This document shows, one piece after another, positions 1 through 8,504 of a stretch of DNA of 64,000 bases; the stretch's first letter is position 1; the number at the start of each line of letters is the position of its first letter. Location: NCBI GenBank assembly GCA_041664345.1, contig JBAYKX010000017.1:30786-94785 (forward strand), written 5' to 3'. The DNA is from GWE2-40-63 sp041664345 (GTDB lineage: Bacteria > Bacteroidota > Bacteroidia > Bacteroidales > SZUA-534). Under the pieces are notes generated by a model. The model saw only the letters and a list, made by a program, of their open reading frames with translations, was not told the origin of the DNA and made no database searches. Made by a program: the position numbers and the translations under genes.

Positions 1-664
1 CATATTGGGAGCCTTTGCCGAATGGCTGAACCTGCCGTTGGGCGAATACGATTTGGCGCATCTGGCTTATGAAATTGAACGGGTGGATTTGGATATGGCC
101 GGTGGCAAACAGGATCAATATGCGGCAACATTTGGAGGGGTAAATTTTATGGAGTTTTACAAAGAAGATAAAGTTATTGTAAACCCTTTGCGTATTAAAC
201 CCCAGATTTTAAATGAACTGGCCTATAACATGGTGTTGTATTACACCGGAACCAGCCGGGTTTCGGCTCAGATTATTGAAGCCCAGCGGCAAAATGTAAA
301 ATCGAAAAATGAACAATCCATTGAAGCCATGCACAACATCAAACAACAGGCCACCACCATGAAGGAAGCTTTGCTAAAAGGTGAACTGCATAAAATTGGT
401 GAAATTTTGGATTATGGCTGGCAGCAGAAAAAAAAGATGGCTGACAACATTACCAACTCAGCTATTGATGAGCTTTACACCAAAGTATTGGCCGCCGGAG
501 CTAATGGTGGCAAAATATCGGGAGCCGGTGGTGGCGGATTCATGATTTTTTATTGCCCTGGAAACACCCGTCACCAGGTAATTAAAATGCTGGAACAAAA
601 CGGAGGGCAGGTAAAACGCTATGAATTTGTTACTACTGGGTTGCAGACTTGGACTATGGGGTAA
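1..664 (+). CDS. hddA: D-glycero-alpha-D-manno-heptose-7-phosphate kinase, C-terminal part
   Basis: The frame is open from the left edge, so the start lies outside the window; about 220 C-terminal residues are visible. This is a GHMP-family kinase. Near the C-terminus it has the glycine-rich segment GGKISGAGGGGF followed by a short tail ending in LQTW, as in HddA-type heptose kinases. HddA phosphorylates heptose 7-phosphate at C1 in the cytoplasm, on the route to GDP-heptose for surface glycans. The partner genes gmhA and hddC lie about 10 kb downstream, beyond an inserted-looking operon, and a second copy of this gene's 3' end sits at 9822-9963. The family call is firm; heptose specificity rests on gmhA and hddC being in the same neighbourhood. 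Confidence 0.85.
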   Translation, partial: ILGAFAEWLNLPLGEYDLAHLAYEIERVDLDMAGGKQDQYAATFGGVNFMEFYKEDKVIVNPLRIKPQILNELAYNMVLYYTGTSRVSAQIIEAQRQNVKSKNEQSIEAMHNIKQQATTMKEALLKGELHKIGEILDYGWQQKKKMADNITNSAIDELYTKVLAAGANGGKISGAGGGGFMIFYCPGNTRHQVIKMLEQNGGQVKRYEFVTTGLQTWTMG

Positions 665-704
665 TTCTAATCTTTATAAATCATATCTAATAGAATTAAA
701 AATA

Positions 705-722
705 AAAAGCATATTTGCTTTT
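705..722. terminator. Weak hairpin between convergent genes
   Basis: A 7-bp stem (AAAAGCA with TGCTTTT, 4-base loop) lies between the end of hddA and the end of the minus-strand radical SAM operon. The flanks are A/T runs, so it could end transcription from both sides. The stem is short and AT-rich. Confidence 0.4.
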
Positions 723-769
723 AACAATATTTTTTTATTCATTCTTTAAAATTTCATTTATCCCTTTAA

Positions 770-2413
770 TCATTTTCCACCGTCATACTCTTTTCGAGTA
801 AAATCTGGTTGATCTCCTTTTGGATTTAGTAAATAGAATAAATTCCCAAATAGGTAAATGCCTGATAATACAATAAAAATAAAAGGTGAAAGTAATATAC
901 TTAAAGCAAACAAATATGGAAACGACAGATAAAACTGTTTCATGCTTCTTGTCCACCTTTTACGAAATGAAGCCCCGTTAAAAAATATTCTGGATGTGAA
1001 GGCAAGCAAACACAATGGATAAACTATTGATTTACAAATGGCGGCCCTGTTTGAAAATACGGGATTTTGGGAATCTTTTAAATTGGAATATCCGCTAATA
1101 AGATTCTCGAACAACCTAAATGGCCATGGGCCTCCCTCGGTAACCAATTTTGAATAAGTTGAAAAAACAAGTTTAGATGCTTCATGATGTAAAAAGCTCT
1201 TAGTTTCAAAATTAAAATTGGTTATACCATCCAATTCAACTTTATAGTGCGTTGAAATCCGGCCTTCTTGTTTCATTTTCTCCCAAAGTCTTGTGCCAGG
1301 TACAATATGGAGCGGCACAACCTGATAAAATGTAGGATTCATTAATACAAACCTTTCCGAGTCAGCTTTTGCTAATTCATAGGTCTGGCTGTCCCAACCA
1401 ATTATTAGTGAGCCAAGGGTGTTTATGCCATTTGCATGAAGTTGCCTAAAAATGGATTCAATTTCACCTTTTCGTTTTACCAATCCCTCCTCCAACAATA
1501 CTTCATTACTCAACGATTCAACTCCAATAAAAATGGTACCTATTCCACACTCAATTAACTCTTGGATGCTGTAGTTCAGTACAGAACTTACCGACGCAAA
1601 TATAGTCAAAAGGAACGCCTGTTTTTGTAATTCACTGGCTTTATAGAGTTCAATAAAAGATAGCACCTGTTGACGATTTGAGAGAAAATCTTCATCATAA
1701 ATTATAGCTGACTTAATTTTTGGATACTTTTTACATTGCCCAAGTAAACTGTCAAAAAGCTGTTTGCCTGTAAATAAAGGAATGTATTGTTTATTAAATT
1801 GGCTTGAAGTTGAACAAAACGAGCATCCATAAACACACCCAAGCCCACCAATAAGTACTATTTGTTTGAAAATTACAATGTGGGTTCTGAAAAAACTGTT
1901 TTTAGCCGGAATTAAACTTTGCTTTAAGGAATTGTGGTTTTCAACGTTCCATTTTATTGAAATAATTGAATTCATAAAGCCCAAGCCCTCACCATAACAA
2001 ATATGGTTGACCAAGTTTTTGAGTTTCTCCGATGTTTCAAACGATTCTTTAAAAATAGCGGTTCCATACCCTCCCAATACAATTTCAATGGAAGGATGGT
2101 TTTGTTTGAGCCATTCTGCCATTTCCAAAACTTTTTTGGTAAGGAGTATGGTAAAACCAATGGCCACAATTTCGTATCCACCCTTATTTATTTCCTTTTG
2201 AAATGCCTGCATTGAAGGGTTTTCAAGCACTACGGATGCCACCGCGATATTTTGGGCCATAAAATGGAGCGGATGCCAACTTTGAAACGAACGAAGTTGA
2301 AACATCTTTTGCTTATAGGTATTGCGATAATAAAAATAGTCGATAGGATCCTTATCTAAAGGCAATTTGGCATATGGGCCGCAAGGAGATGTAAAAAGGA
2401 TTTTAGGCTTAAT
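770..2413 (-). CDS. Cobalamin-type radical SAM protein with hydrophobic C-terminus
   Basis: Last gene of the seven-gene operon. The radical SAM cluster motif CVYGCSFC has its cysteines at about residues 193, 197 and 200, counted from the start chosen here. The region before it is a Rossmann-like B12-binding domain. The last ~120 residues hold two or three hydrophobic stretches, so the protein is probably membrane-associated. The start is a problem. The first standard start codon is TTG at 2365, but the in-frame codons before it (2413-2366) encode a plausible family N-terminus, PKILFTSPCGPYAK. These codons continue from the TAA stop of the upstream gene in the same frame, so the real start may be a rare ATT at 2413, or an ATG may have been lost. 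Reaction and substrate are unknown. Confidence 0.8.
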   Translation of the reverse strand: MKPKILFTSPCGPYAKLPLDKDPIDYFYYRNTYKQKMFQLRSFQSWHPLHFMAQNIAVASVVLENPSMQAFQKEINKGGYEIVAIGFTILLTKKVLEMAEWLKQNHPSIEIVLGGYGTAIFKESFETSEKLKNLVNHICYGEGLGFMNSIISIKWNVENHNSLKQSLIPAKNSFFRTHIVIFKQIVLIGGLGCVYGCSFCSTSSQFNKQYIPLFTGKQLFDSLLGQCKKYPKIKSAIIYDEDFLSNRQQVLSFIELYKASELQKQAFLLTIFASVSSVLNYSIQELIECGIGTIFIGVESLSNEVLLEEGLVKRKGEIESIFRQLHANGINTLGSLIIGWDSQTYELAKADSERFVLMNPTFYQVVPLHIVPGTRLWEKMKQEGRISTHYKVELDGITNFNFETKSFLHHEASKLVFSTYSKLVTEGGPWPFRLFENLISGYSNLKDSQNPVFSNRAAICKSIVYPLCLLAFTSRIFFNGASFRKRWTRSMKQFYLSFPYLFALSILLSPFIFIVLSGIYLFGNLFYLLNPKGDQPDFTRKEYDGGK

Positions 2414-2425
2414 GGGCGTATCCGA

Positions 2426-3724
2426 TTAGATACTCGTTTTTCGTAACACATAATTGAAACGGCTGTAAACCATAAAGTTAACAAGGTTCCGCATATTTGT
2501 TTTTCTATCGAACAAACGATGCGTAATGGATGAAACACTATAAAAATCTTTGTTAGCTTTTATTGCGGATTCGCTTAACTGTTCGGCGGTCATTAATTTT
2601 GGGTTAAAAGGAGCCTGATTGTATTTGTAATCAGGATGGTTCCACCAATGCCCATCGTAAAGCAACCTGCCTTCATTTTTAAATTGTTCATAAACCTGGG
2701 TTCCCGGATAAGGCATCAATACGTGGAAGAATGCTAGGGTGAACTTGTTTTTAATGGCAAATTCAACTGTTTTATCAATAGTATCAATGGTATCAAAATC
2801 GTTTCCAACCATGAAACTCGCCCAAGTTAAAAAGCCATAATCCCTAAAAATAGCCAAAACCTCTTTATAACTATTAAAATCGCGGATGTTTGGCGATTTG
2901 TTAAACCATTTCAGGGTATTCAAGTTGATAGATTCAAAACCAATTAAATTGCCCACGCATCCGCTATCAGCCATTAGTTTGAGCAATTCTTTATCGTTTA
3001 CCATGTCGATACTCGACTGGCTGGCCCACTTTACTTTTAAAGGTATAAGTTCGCGAAGGAATATTTTGAGTTCTTCTTTGTTGGCCACCATATTATCGTC
3101 AACAAAAAGTATGGTTTTAAGCTTATCCTTTTCAATTTCGTACAAAACATCTTCTAGTTTCCTACATTGGTGCGAGTGTTTAAAGAATTGCGATACCGAG
3201 CAAAATGTACAATTGAATTTACACCCGCGGCTAAACTGCATGAGTGAAACAGGGAGGTATTTTTTCCCTTTAAAAATAGCCCTGTCGGGGAAACATTCTT
3301 CCTGTGGAATCAAAAAGGGAGCCATGTATCTCTTTTGGAACTTTCCTTGTTTTGCATCGCTTATTAGTTGGTACCAAACAGGTTCCACATCGCCCACTAC
3401 AATGGCATCAGCATATTGCGAGGCTTCATCGGGAAGTAAAGAAACATGCATACCACCCAATACCACTTTAATTTTCCGTTTTTTATATTCCATTGAAATT
3501 TCGTAGGCCCGGCGGGCACTAAAAGAATCGACCGTTATACAAACCAAATCGGTTGGCTCATCAAAAGGGATTTGTTCGAGCCTATCGTCGTACATAATTA
3601 CTTGGTCGGGTTCAGTTATAAGGCCCGCAATAATAGCCAATTGTAGGGGCTCCATACTCCCTTCGGCCAAATTATAACCTGAAATAATATTTCCTAAGCT
3701 GGGCTTAATTAATGTTATTCGCAT
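2426..3724 (-). CDS. B12-binding-domain radical SAM protein
   Basis: This 432-residue protein has an N-terminal cobalamin-binding-type Rossmann domain (about residues 1-135) and a radical SAM core with CKFNCTFC (Cys168, 172, 175). It is followed by the usual barrel and a short basic C-terminal region. The family includes class B radical SAM methyltransferases and BchE/HpnJ-like enzymes that act on unactivated carbons or rearrange rings. The classical DxHxxG B12 motif is not visible, which is common in this family. Its ATG is two bases after the stop of the upstream gene, so translation is probably coupled. The specific reaction cannot be assigned. Confidence 0.85.
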   Translation of the reverse strand: MRITLIKPSLGNIISGYNLAEGSMEPLQLAIIAGLITEPDQVIMYDDRLEQIPFDEPTDLVCITVDSFSARRAYEISMEYKKRKIKVVLGGMHVSLLPDEASQYADAIVVGDVEPVWYQLISDAKQGKFQKRYMAPFLIPQEECFPDRAIFKGKKYLPVSLMQFSRGCKFNCTFCSVSQFFKHSHQCRKLEDVLYEIEKDKLKTILFVDDNMVANKEELKIFLRELIPLKVKWASQSSIDMVNDKELLKLMADSGCVGNLIGFESINLNTLKWFNKSPNIRDFNSYKEVLAIFRDYGFLTWASFMVGNDFDTIDTIDKTVEFAIKNKFTLAFFHVLMPYPGTQVYEQFKNEGRLLYDGHWWNHPDYKYNQAPFNPKLMTAEQLSESAIKANKDFYSVSSITHRLFDRKTNMRNLVNFMVYSRFNYVLRKTSI

Positions 3725-3726
3725 CT

Positions 3727-5049
3727 TTAAAAAATATTAGGCGTTATTTTCCTTCGTACGTAATGTCGGTAATGAAAATTAATGGCAATAGAAAAAAGCA
3801 GCATCTCTGGGTTTTTCCAAAGCTTTCTGTTCATAACTACCCGATAAAAGATACTTTTCAACGAAAAAACCTTGTTGTTAAGCCACCAATACATTTCGGT
3901 AAGCTTTTCGGGCTCCATTAGTTTAGGGATATGCACGCAACGTGTTCCATCGTATAATTTAAGATCATCAGTCAGCAACCGGCCTTGTTGCTTAAGTTCT
4001 TTATGCAATGCGGTGCCCGGAACGGGGGTTAGAATATAAAAACGCGGAATGGGCACCTGATTCCGATAAATAAAAGAATAAGTCTCCCGAATGGAATCCT
4101 CGGTGTCGAAATCGGTTCCAACAATCATTTCGGTACTTACCGTAATTCCCGATTGAGTGAGGATTTTAATATTCTGTTCATGCTCATCGGCCTTTAACCA
4201 CGGTTTGTGGAGGCTATTAATGGCATCTTGCTGAATGCTTTCAACCCCAAAACTCATTAAGTCGCAACCAGAATCGCGAACTATTTTCAATAATTCAGCA
4301 TTTTTGGCCAAATGGATAGCACATTGGCTGGCCCATTTCATTTTTAGCGGTGCAATTTTTTGACAAAGCTCTTTTAGGTAGGAGGGATTGGAAACAATAT
4401 TGTCGTCGATTAAATAAAAACGTTTAAATCCCAAGCGTTTAACTTCTTTAATATCGCGGATTACTTCGTCAACTGGGCGGAATAAATATTTGCCTTGGTA
4501 TAAACAAGCAATGGAGCAGAAGGAGCAAGTAAAGCTACAGCCACGCCCTGCTTGAACAGGCAGCATAGTGCCTATTTTTTTTTGAGTAAGCAACTGGTAG
4601 CGGGGAATGGGCAGGTTTTTGAGTTCATGGATGGGATAGTTGTACAAAGGTTTTACGGTGCCCGTGAGCTCATAATCATGTAACATTTTAGGATACGATA
4701 TTTCGGCATCGCCAATGATAACAGAATCTACGTGTTTCATGGCTTCCTGGTAAGCTATAGATGCCATATAGCCACCCATAACCACTATCCTGCCACGCTT
4801 TTTAAATTCTGATGCAATTTCCAACCCGCGGAAAGTTGCATGCCCCATACTTCCAATGGCTACAATATCGGCCGCTGTATCAAAATTAATCTCATCCACT
4901 ACCTCAATCAAAAGTTCAACCTCCCAATGCAATGGGGTATAAGCTGCCAAAAGGGGAAATGCCAAACCCGGGAGATTAATTTTTCGCTGTTTGCATAGTT
5001 TCCCGTTTTCAGCATATTGGGTAGGTTGTATAAAGAGTATTTTAGGCAT
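3727..5049 (-). CDS. B12-binding-domain radical SAM protein
   Basis: I chose the ATG at 5049, giving 440 residues that begin MPKILFIQPT, the typical first strand of the B12-binding domain. A start at 5109 would add 20 residues lying inside the previous gene. The cluster motif is CSFTCSFC (Cys171, 175, 178). The start overlaps the end of the upstream gene by eight bases (ATGCCTAA). It resembles the protein encoded at 2426-3724 in layout and in segments such as 'KWASQ' and 'VP.PGT', suggesting an old duplication followed by specialisation. Substrate unknown. Confidence 0.85.
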   Translation of the reverse strand: MPKILFIQPTQYAENGKLCKQRKINLPGLAFPLLAAYTPLHWEVELLIEVVDEINFDTAADIVAIGSMGHATFRGLEIASEFKKRGRIVVMGGYMASIAYQEAMKHVDSVIIGDAEISYPKMLHDYELTGTVKPLYNYPIHELKNLPIPRYQLLTQKKIGTMLPVQAGRGCSFTCSFCSIACLYQGKYLFRPVDEVIRDIKEVKRLGFKRFYLIDDNIVSNPSYLKELCQKIAPLKMKWASQCAIHLAKNAELLKIVRDSGCDLMSFGVESIQQDAINSLHKPWLKADEHEQNIKILTQSGITVSTEMIVGTDFDTEDSIRETYSFIYRNQVPIPRFYILTPVPGTALHKELKQQGRLLTDDLKLYDGTRCVHIPKLMEPEKLTEMYWWLNNKVFSLKSIFYRVVMNRKLWKNPEMLLFSIAINFHYRHYVRRKITPNIF

Positions 5050-6412
5050 AGTTTTCAGCTTCTTTAATTTTCTTTTGATACTGTTTTGATACCCGGTAGC
5101 CGCCCACAAGCATCTTGAAAAGCATTCCTGTTTTATAGGCAGTAAAATATTTCCAAAGCACTTTTGGGTTGTATAAAATTGAATGATACGCCCTTAGTAT
5201 TTCTTTATAAAACTCAGTCACCGTCAATTTTGTTGGTTGAACCGAAATGTGCGCCAAATCCCATTGTGGATAATTCTGCCGGTTGATAATGAGTTGCCCG
5301 GCCGGAAAACTGACCCCTGTTTTTGGAAGCGGGGTTAACGGTTGCAGGTTTACAAAATGAATTTCGAGTGATTTTATGACCTTTACCATATTTTTAAAGT
5401 CCTTTTTATCCCAATGGGGAGGAATGATGATGGTGGCAAATACCTCAATCTTCGCGCTATGCAGTACCTCCATGGTTTTTTGGTAAATTGCCACCGATGT
5501 ATTTTTGTTGTATGCGTCCAATTCCTTATCGGAGAAACTTTCGAAACCAACAATCACGGTGCGTAAACCAACCTGTGCCAGTTCATGTATGGTATCCGGG
5601 TTTTCAGCAATAAAATCGGCCCGGCCATACACCAAATAATGTTTATCAATTTTTTGTTGTTTTATCTCCGATATAAAAGTTTGCAGCCATTTTTTATCAA
5701 CCAAAAAATCATCGTCAACAATATATATTTCGGCTTCTTGAATCTGCCCAAGTTCTTGTATAACTTCGTGTAAAGGCCGCCGGTGATATGTTCCACCGGT
5801 AATAATGCGGCAAAAGCAGAATGAACATTGATACGGACAACCAAAGGAAGTTTTTACAAGCGCAACTTTGTTGTGGAAAATATAAAAGTACTGATTGCGA
5901 TAACGTGCCACCGCACTTCTGTCGGGGAAAGGCACACGAAAATCGAATTCAGGAAGCGACGTATTTTCAAGCGAATCGCCTTTGCCAAAAACACCTTTGG
6001 GTAATGCTGTTTTTTTATCAATATGGTTCAACAAATCGGTAAATACGATGGCGGCATTTCGGACAACCCTGAAATCAATGGCACAATGCTCAAAATCTTC
6101 GGGGCACACTTCGCAATGAACCCCACCTACAATGGTTGTTATTTTGTCCGATACCCTTTTAGCAGCCTCGCAATAGGCAATAATGGTGGAAACATTGGTA
6201 ATATACCCTGTGACACAAATTACATCGGGGCAATGCTCGACGACAAACGATTCAAAGGACCGTTTTTCGAGAATCATATCTACTACGGTTACGGTATCGG
6301 AATCGCGCTTTAGGGTACACAAAATTTCTAATTCCAACGGTTCCACAATCATTAAGTGTTGCAAACCAATAGTTTCGGGCGAAGGTTTTGGACGCACCAT
6401 CAGTATTTTCAT
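5042..6412 (-). CDS. B12-binding-domain radical SAM protein, HpnJ/BchE-like architecture
   Basis: This 456-residue protein opens with the B12-binding-type strand MKILMVRPKP and carries CPYQCSFC at Cys192, 196 and 199. The core contains the ...VDDDFL... segment typical of these barrels. Its ATG overlaps the stop of the preceding acyltransferase gene by four bases, a sign of coupled translation. It is the first of four consecutive radical SAM genes. Family members methylate, cyclise or rearrange carbon skeletons, but nothing in the sequence identifies the substrate. Confidence 0.85.
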   Translation of the reverse strand: MKILMVRPKPSPETIGLQHLMIVEPLELEILCTLKRDSDTVTVVDMILEKRSFESFVVEHCPDVICVTGYITNVSTIIAYCEAAKRVSDKITTIVGGVHCEVCPEDFEHCAIDFRVVRNAAIVFTDLLNHIDKKTALPKGVFGKGDSLENTSLPEFDFRVPFPDRSAVARYRNQYFYIFHNKVALVKTSFGCPYQCSFCFCRIITGGTYHRRPLHEVIQELGQIQEAEIYIVDDDFLVDKKWLQTFISEIKQQKIDKHYLVYGRADFIAENPDTIHELAQVGLRTVIVGFESFSDKELDAYNKNTSVAIYQKTMEVLHSAKIEVFATIIIPPHWDKKDFKNMVKVIKSLEIHFVNLQPLTPLPKTGVSFPAGQLIINRQNYPQWDLAHISVQPTKLTVTEFYKEILRAYHSILYNPKVLWKYFTAYKTGMLFKMLVGGYRVSKQYQKKIKEAENYA

Positions 6413-7416
6413 GCAATTCCCTCCTTTATGGCGTTTGTGTTCTCTAGTTTTTGCCGGTACTCAAGCAACGGGCTACAAATTTTAATTAATGAATGCAAAA
6501 TCTTACTGCTATGATGAGCTTCCATGTAGAGGGGTTCCGGTTTTCCACCCATCCTCATTTTGGGAATTTCAGCCGTTTGCCCCAGTTCAATAAATTCGGC
6601 TCTCTTTTCAATTCCATCTTTAATAAGGGTTGAAAGCAACCCTAAATAAGTGGAGTGAATTTTATTCAGTTTGTAATTAACACCACCCAAAAAGAAATAA
6701 TACTTGTTTTGGTTTTGGAGGGCAATGTTCCAACCCATTATTGAATCATGGTTGAAACAAACCGTAAGAATAAATTCCGGAGGCAGGTTTTTGAAAAAAT
6801 TAAAACCCAGTTTTTCCAGTTTACCACTGCTTTTTTTATATACTTCCAGATATTGCTTATACATTTCATCGGTAAACCCGGCACAGGTTATTTTTTGGAA
6901 CCGCAAATCTTTGGTTGCCTTGGTAATAATATGCAACCGGCGCCGATAATTGGAACGCAACAACGCCACATAATTGTCCCATTTTAGGAACTGGTTTTTT
7001 AATACCATGGTGGGTAAGGTTTTGCCCGATGCAAAAAAAGCCCCATCGGGTTTCTCCTTTAAGTTTAAGAAAAGGACAAACCCTTTCTCAACCTTGGCAA
7101 TGTGTTTCTTCAATGCTTCCATCCCAACTTTGCTTCCGAAAATCCCCGGGTTCGAAACGGAACAGGGAATTCCAACAATATGCATCTTAATGGGGCTTTT
7201 TATATTCACGAATGTGAATATATCGAGTTGCAAGGAATAAACAATGGCCGCCGAAACCAGTTTCTCATTTTCGAGACAGATATAATAGCGTTGATGGCAG
7301 GGATTGTACTTCTCGGTATGTAACAAGAATTTTGTTTGCTGAAAATAGTGATCGGCAAGCTCATCCCATGCTGATGGAAGATGGTTTGAATCCGGTATGT
7401 GTTTTATCTCCACCAT
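6409..7416 (-). CDS. GNAT acyltransferase, FemAB/BioF2-like
   Basis: A 335-residue protein with the layout of FemAB/CelD-type acyltransferases, which are double-GNAT proteins. Recognisable parts are the central basic helix YRRRLHIITKATKDL and a C-terminal half with 'GWNIALQNQNKYYFFLGG' followed by an 'ELGQ' motif, as in PF13480-type proteins. Relatives transfer acyl or aminoacyl groups onto amines in cell-wall or exopolysaccharide pathways. Its ATG shares one base with the stop of the upstream gene (TAATG). A decarboxylase homologue plus a FemAB-like protein also occurs in exosortase-associated gene sets, but no exosortase is present here. Donor and acceptor are unknown. Confidence 0.7.
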   Translation of the reverse strand: MVEIKHIPDSNHLPSAWDELADHYFQQTKFLLHTEKYNPCHQRYYICLENEKLVSAAIVYSLQLDIFTFVNIKSPIKMHIVGIPCSVSNPGIFGSKVGMEALKKHIAKVEKGFVLFLNLKEKPDGAFFASGKTLPTMVLKNQFLKWDNYVALLRSNYRRRLHIITKATKDLRFQKITCAGFTDEMYKQYLEVYKKSSGKLEKLGFNFFKNLPPEFILTVCFNHDSIMGWNIALQNQNKYYFFLGGVNYKLNKIHSTYLGLLSTLIKDGIEKRAEFIELGQTAEIPKMRMGGKPEPLYMEAHHSSKILHSLIKICSPLLEYRQKLENTNAIKEGIA

Positions 7417-8504
7417 TAGAGCGTAGTTTCAAATGTTGCAAATTGGCGATATGCCTCGGGAGTTTCGCCATTACAGCGTTGCAAAATCCGTTTTACAAAA
7501 GCGATGGAAGAGAGGTTTTCTTCAAAAATAAATCCTCCTTCACAATATTTATAACCTTTTTCGATGAGTACCGGCAATGATTTATTTAGCATGGCCAAGG
7601 CAACCGGGCTTCCTTGATATTCGGGTACAATTCCTATTTCAGTAAAGCGAAAGGTATCAATGGACTTACCAAACCGGTATTTAATTACATCGAATACATT
7701 TATATCACGTTGGCTCGATACCAATTGGTTGAAATTGGGATACCACAAAAAGAATCCAACGGGTTTGCCATGAATCTCAGCAAATATTAAATTTTCATTT
7801 TCCAATAAAAACCGGAAGGGCTTAAACAGTTCCAAGTCTTCTTCCTTGTCGCGATTTGCCCAGTATGGATGCTTAAGAAATGCTTGATTATTAAGCTCGG
7901 TATAAATAGCACTTTCTTTTGCTATGTTATTTTTATCCATAAACCGAACGGTAAGGCCATTCAATCCCCTTTGCGAAGAATAGGTGTGGGCCCATGCTGC
8001 GTATGCTTCCATACTAAATCGGAAAGTGACCATTTTCCGGCAATAGAGGTCGCGGAAATAATCAGCATAATAATCAGGATTATAGGGTAATCCAAACATA
8101 GGAGCCTTGTCGAAATGATTTAGCAAAATACCGGCTCCATAATTTAAATGCCCGTTTAACCCCACCACTACTTTTTTGCCTTGCGGAAAATGCCGGATAA
8201 TCTCCTTTTTAATGAGCAGAAAAATATCGCCTAACCCTGGCTGTGCTTCAAAGAACGAAACATGGATGTTTCCTTTCAAACGATGGTCGCAAATAAGTGC
8301 AAAGCGGGCTACCGCATCATTACCATGGCGGATGATAAACTTTTTAATGGTAGCGTGCTTTTGGAATGCGCTCTCTGAGTTTAATAACAATCGTTCAACT
8401 GTTCCTTCGGTTCCCCTGAAATAGTTGTTCCCGTAGTAAACATCAGTACTTACTTTTTCAAAGGTTTTATAACCCCCTTTGCCTTCAATAAATTCTACCT
8501 TCAT
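7416..8504 (-). CDS. GNAT-fold N-acyltransferase, YghO-like
   Basis: This 362-residue protein seems to have two GNAT-like halves. The first half contains 'GHLNYGAGILLNHFDKAP' and 'LPYNPDYYADYF', which resemble a segment I recall from YghO-type GNAT proteins. The second half holds the acyl-CoA-binding turn region 'VPEYQGSPVALAML'. In that turn the usual Q/RxxGxG/A pattern is altered, with Pro where the Gly normally is, so CoA binding may differ. It overlaps the decarboxylase-like gene by four bases (ATGA). By inference it acylates an amine made or bound by the other operon products; the sequence does not show which. Confidence 0.65.
   Translation of the reverse strand: MKVEFIEGKGGYKTFEKVSTDVYYGNNYFRGTEGTVERLLLNSESAFQKHATIKKFIIRHGNDAVARFALICDHRLKGNIHVSFFEAQPGLGDIFLLIKKEIIRHFPQGKKVVVGLNGHLNYGAGILLNHFDKAPMFGLPYNPDYYADYFRDLYCRKMVTFRFSMEAYAAWAHTYSSQRGLNGLTVRFMDKNNIAKESAIYTELNNQAFLKHPYWANRDKEEDLELFKPFRFLLENENLIFAEIHGKPVGFFLWYPNFNQLVSSQRDINVFDVIKYRFGKSIDTFRFTEIGIVPEYQGSPVALAMLNKSLPVLIEKGYKYCEGGFIFEENLSSIAFVKRILQRCNGETPEAYRQFATFETTL

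Noticed and set aside
5585..7580. Plus-strand reading frames opposite the radical SAM and GNAT genes
   Set aside because: They are antisense shadows of well-supported minus-strand genes.
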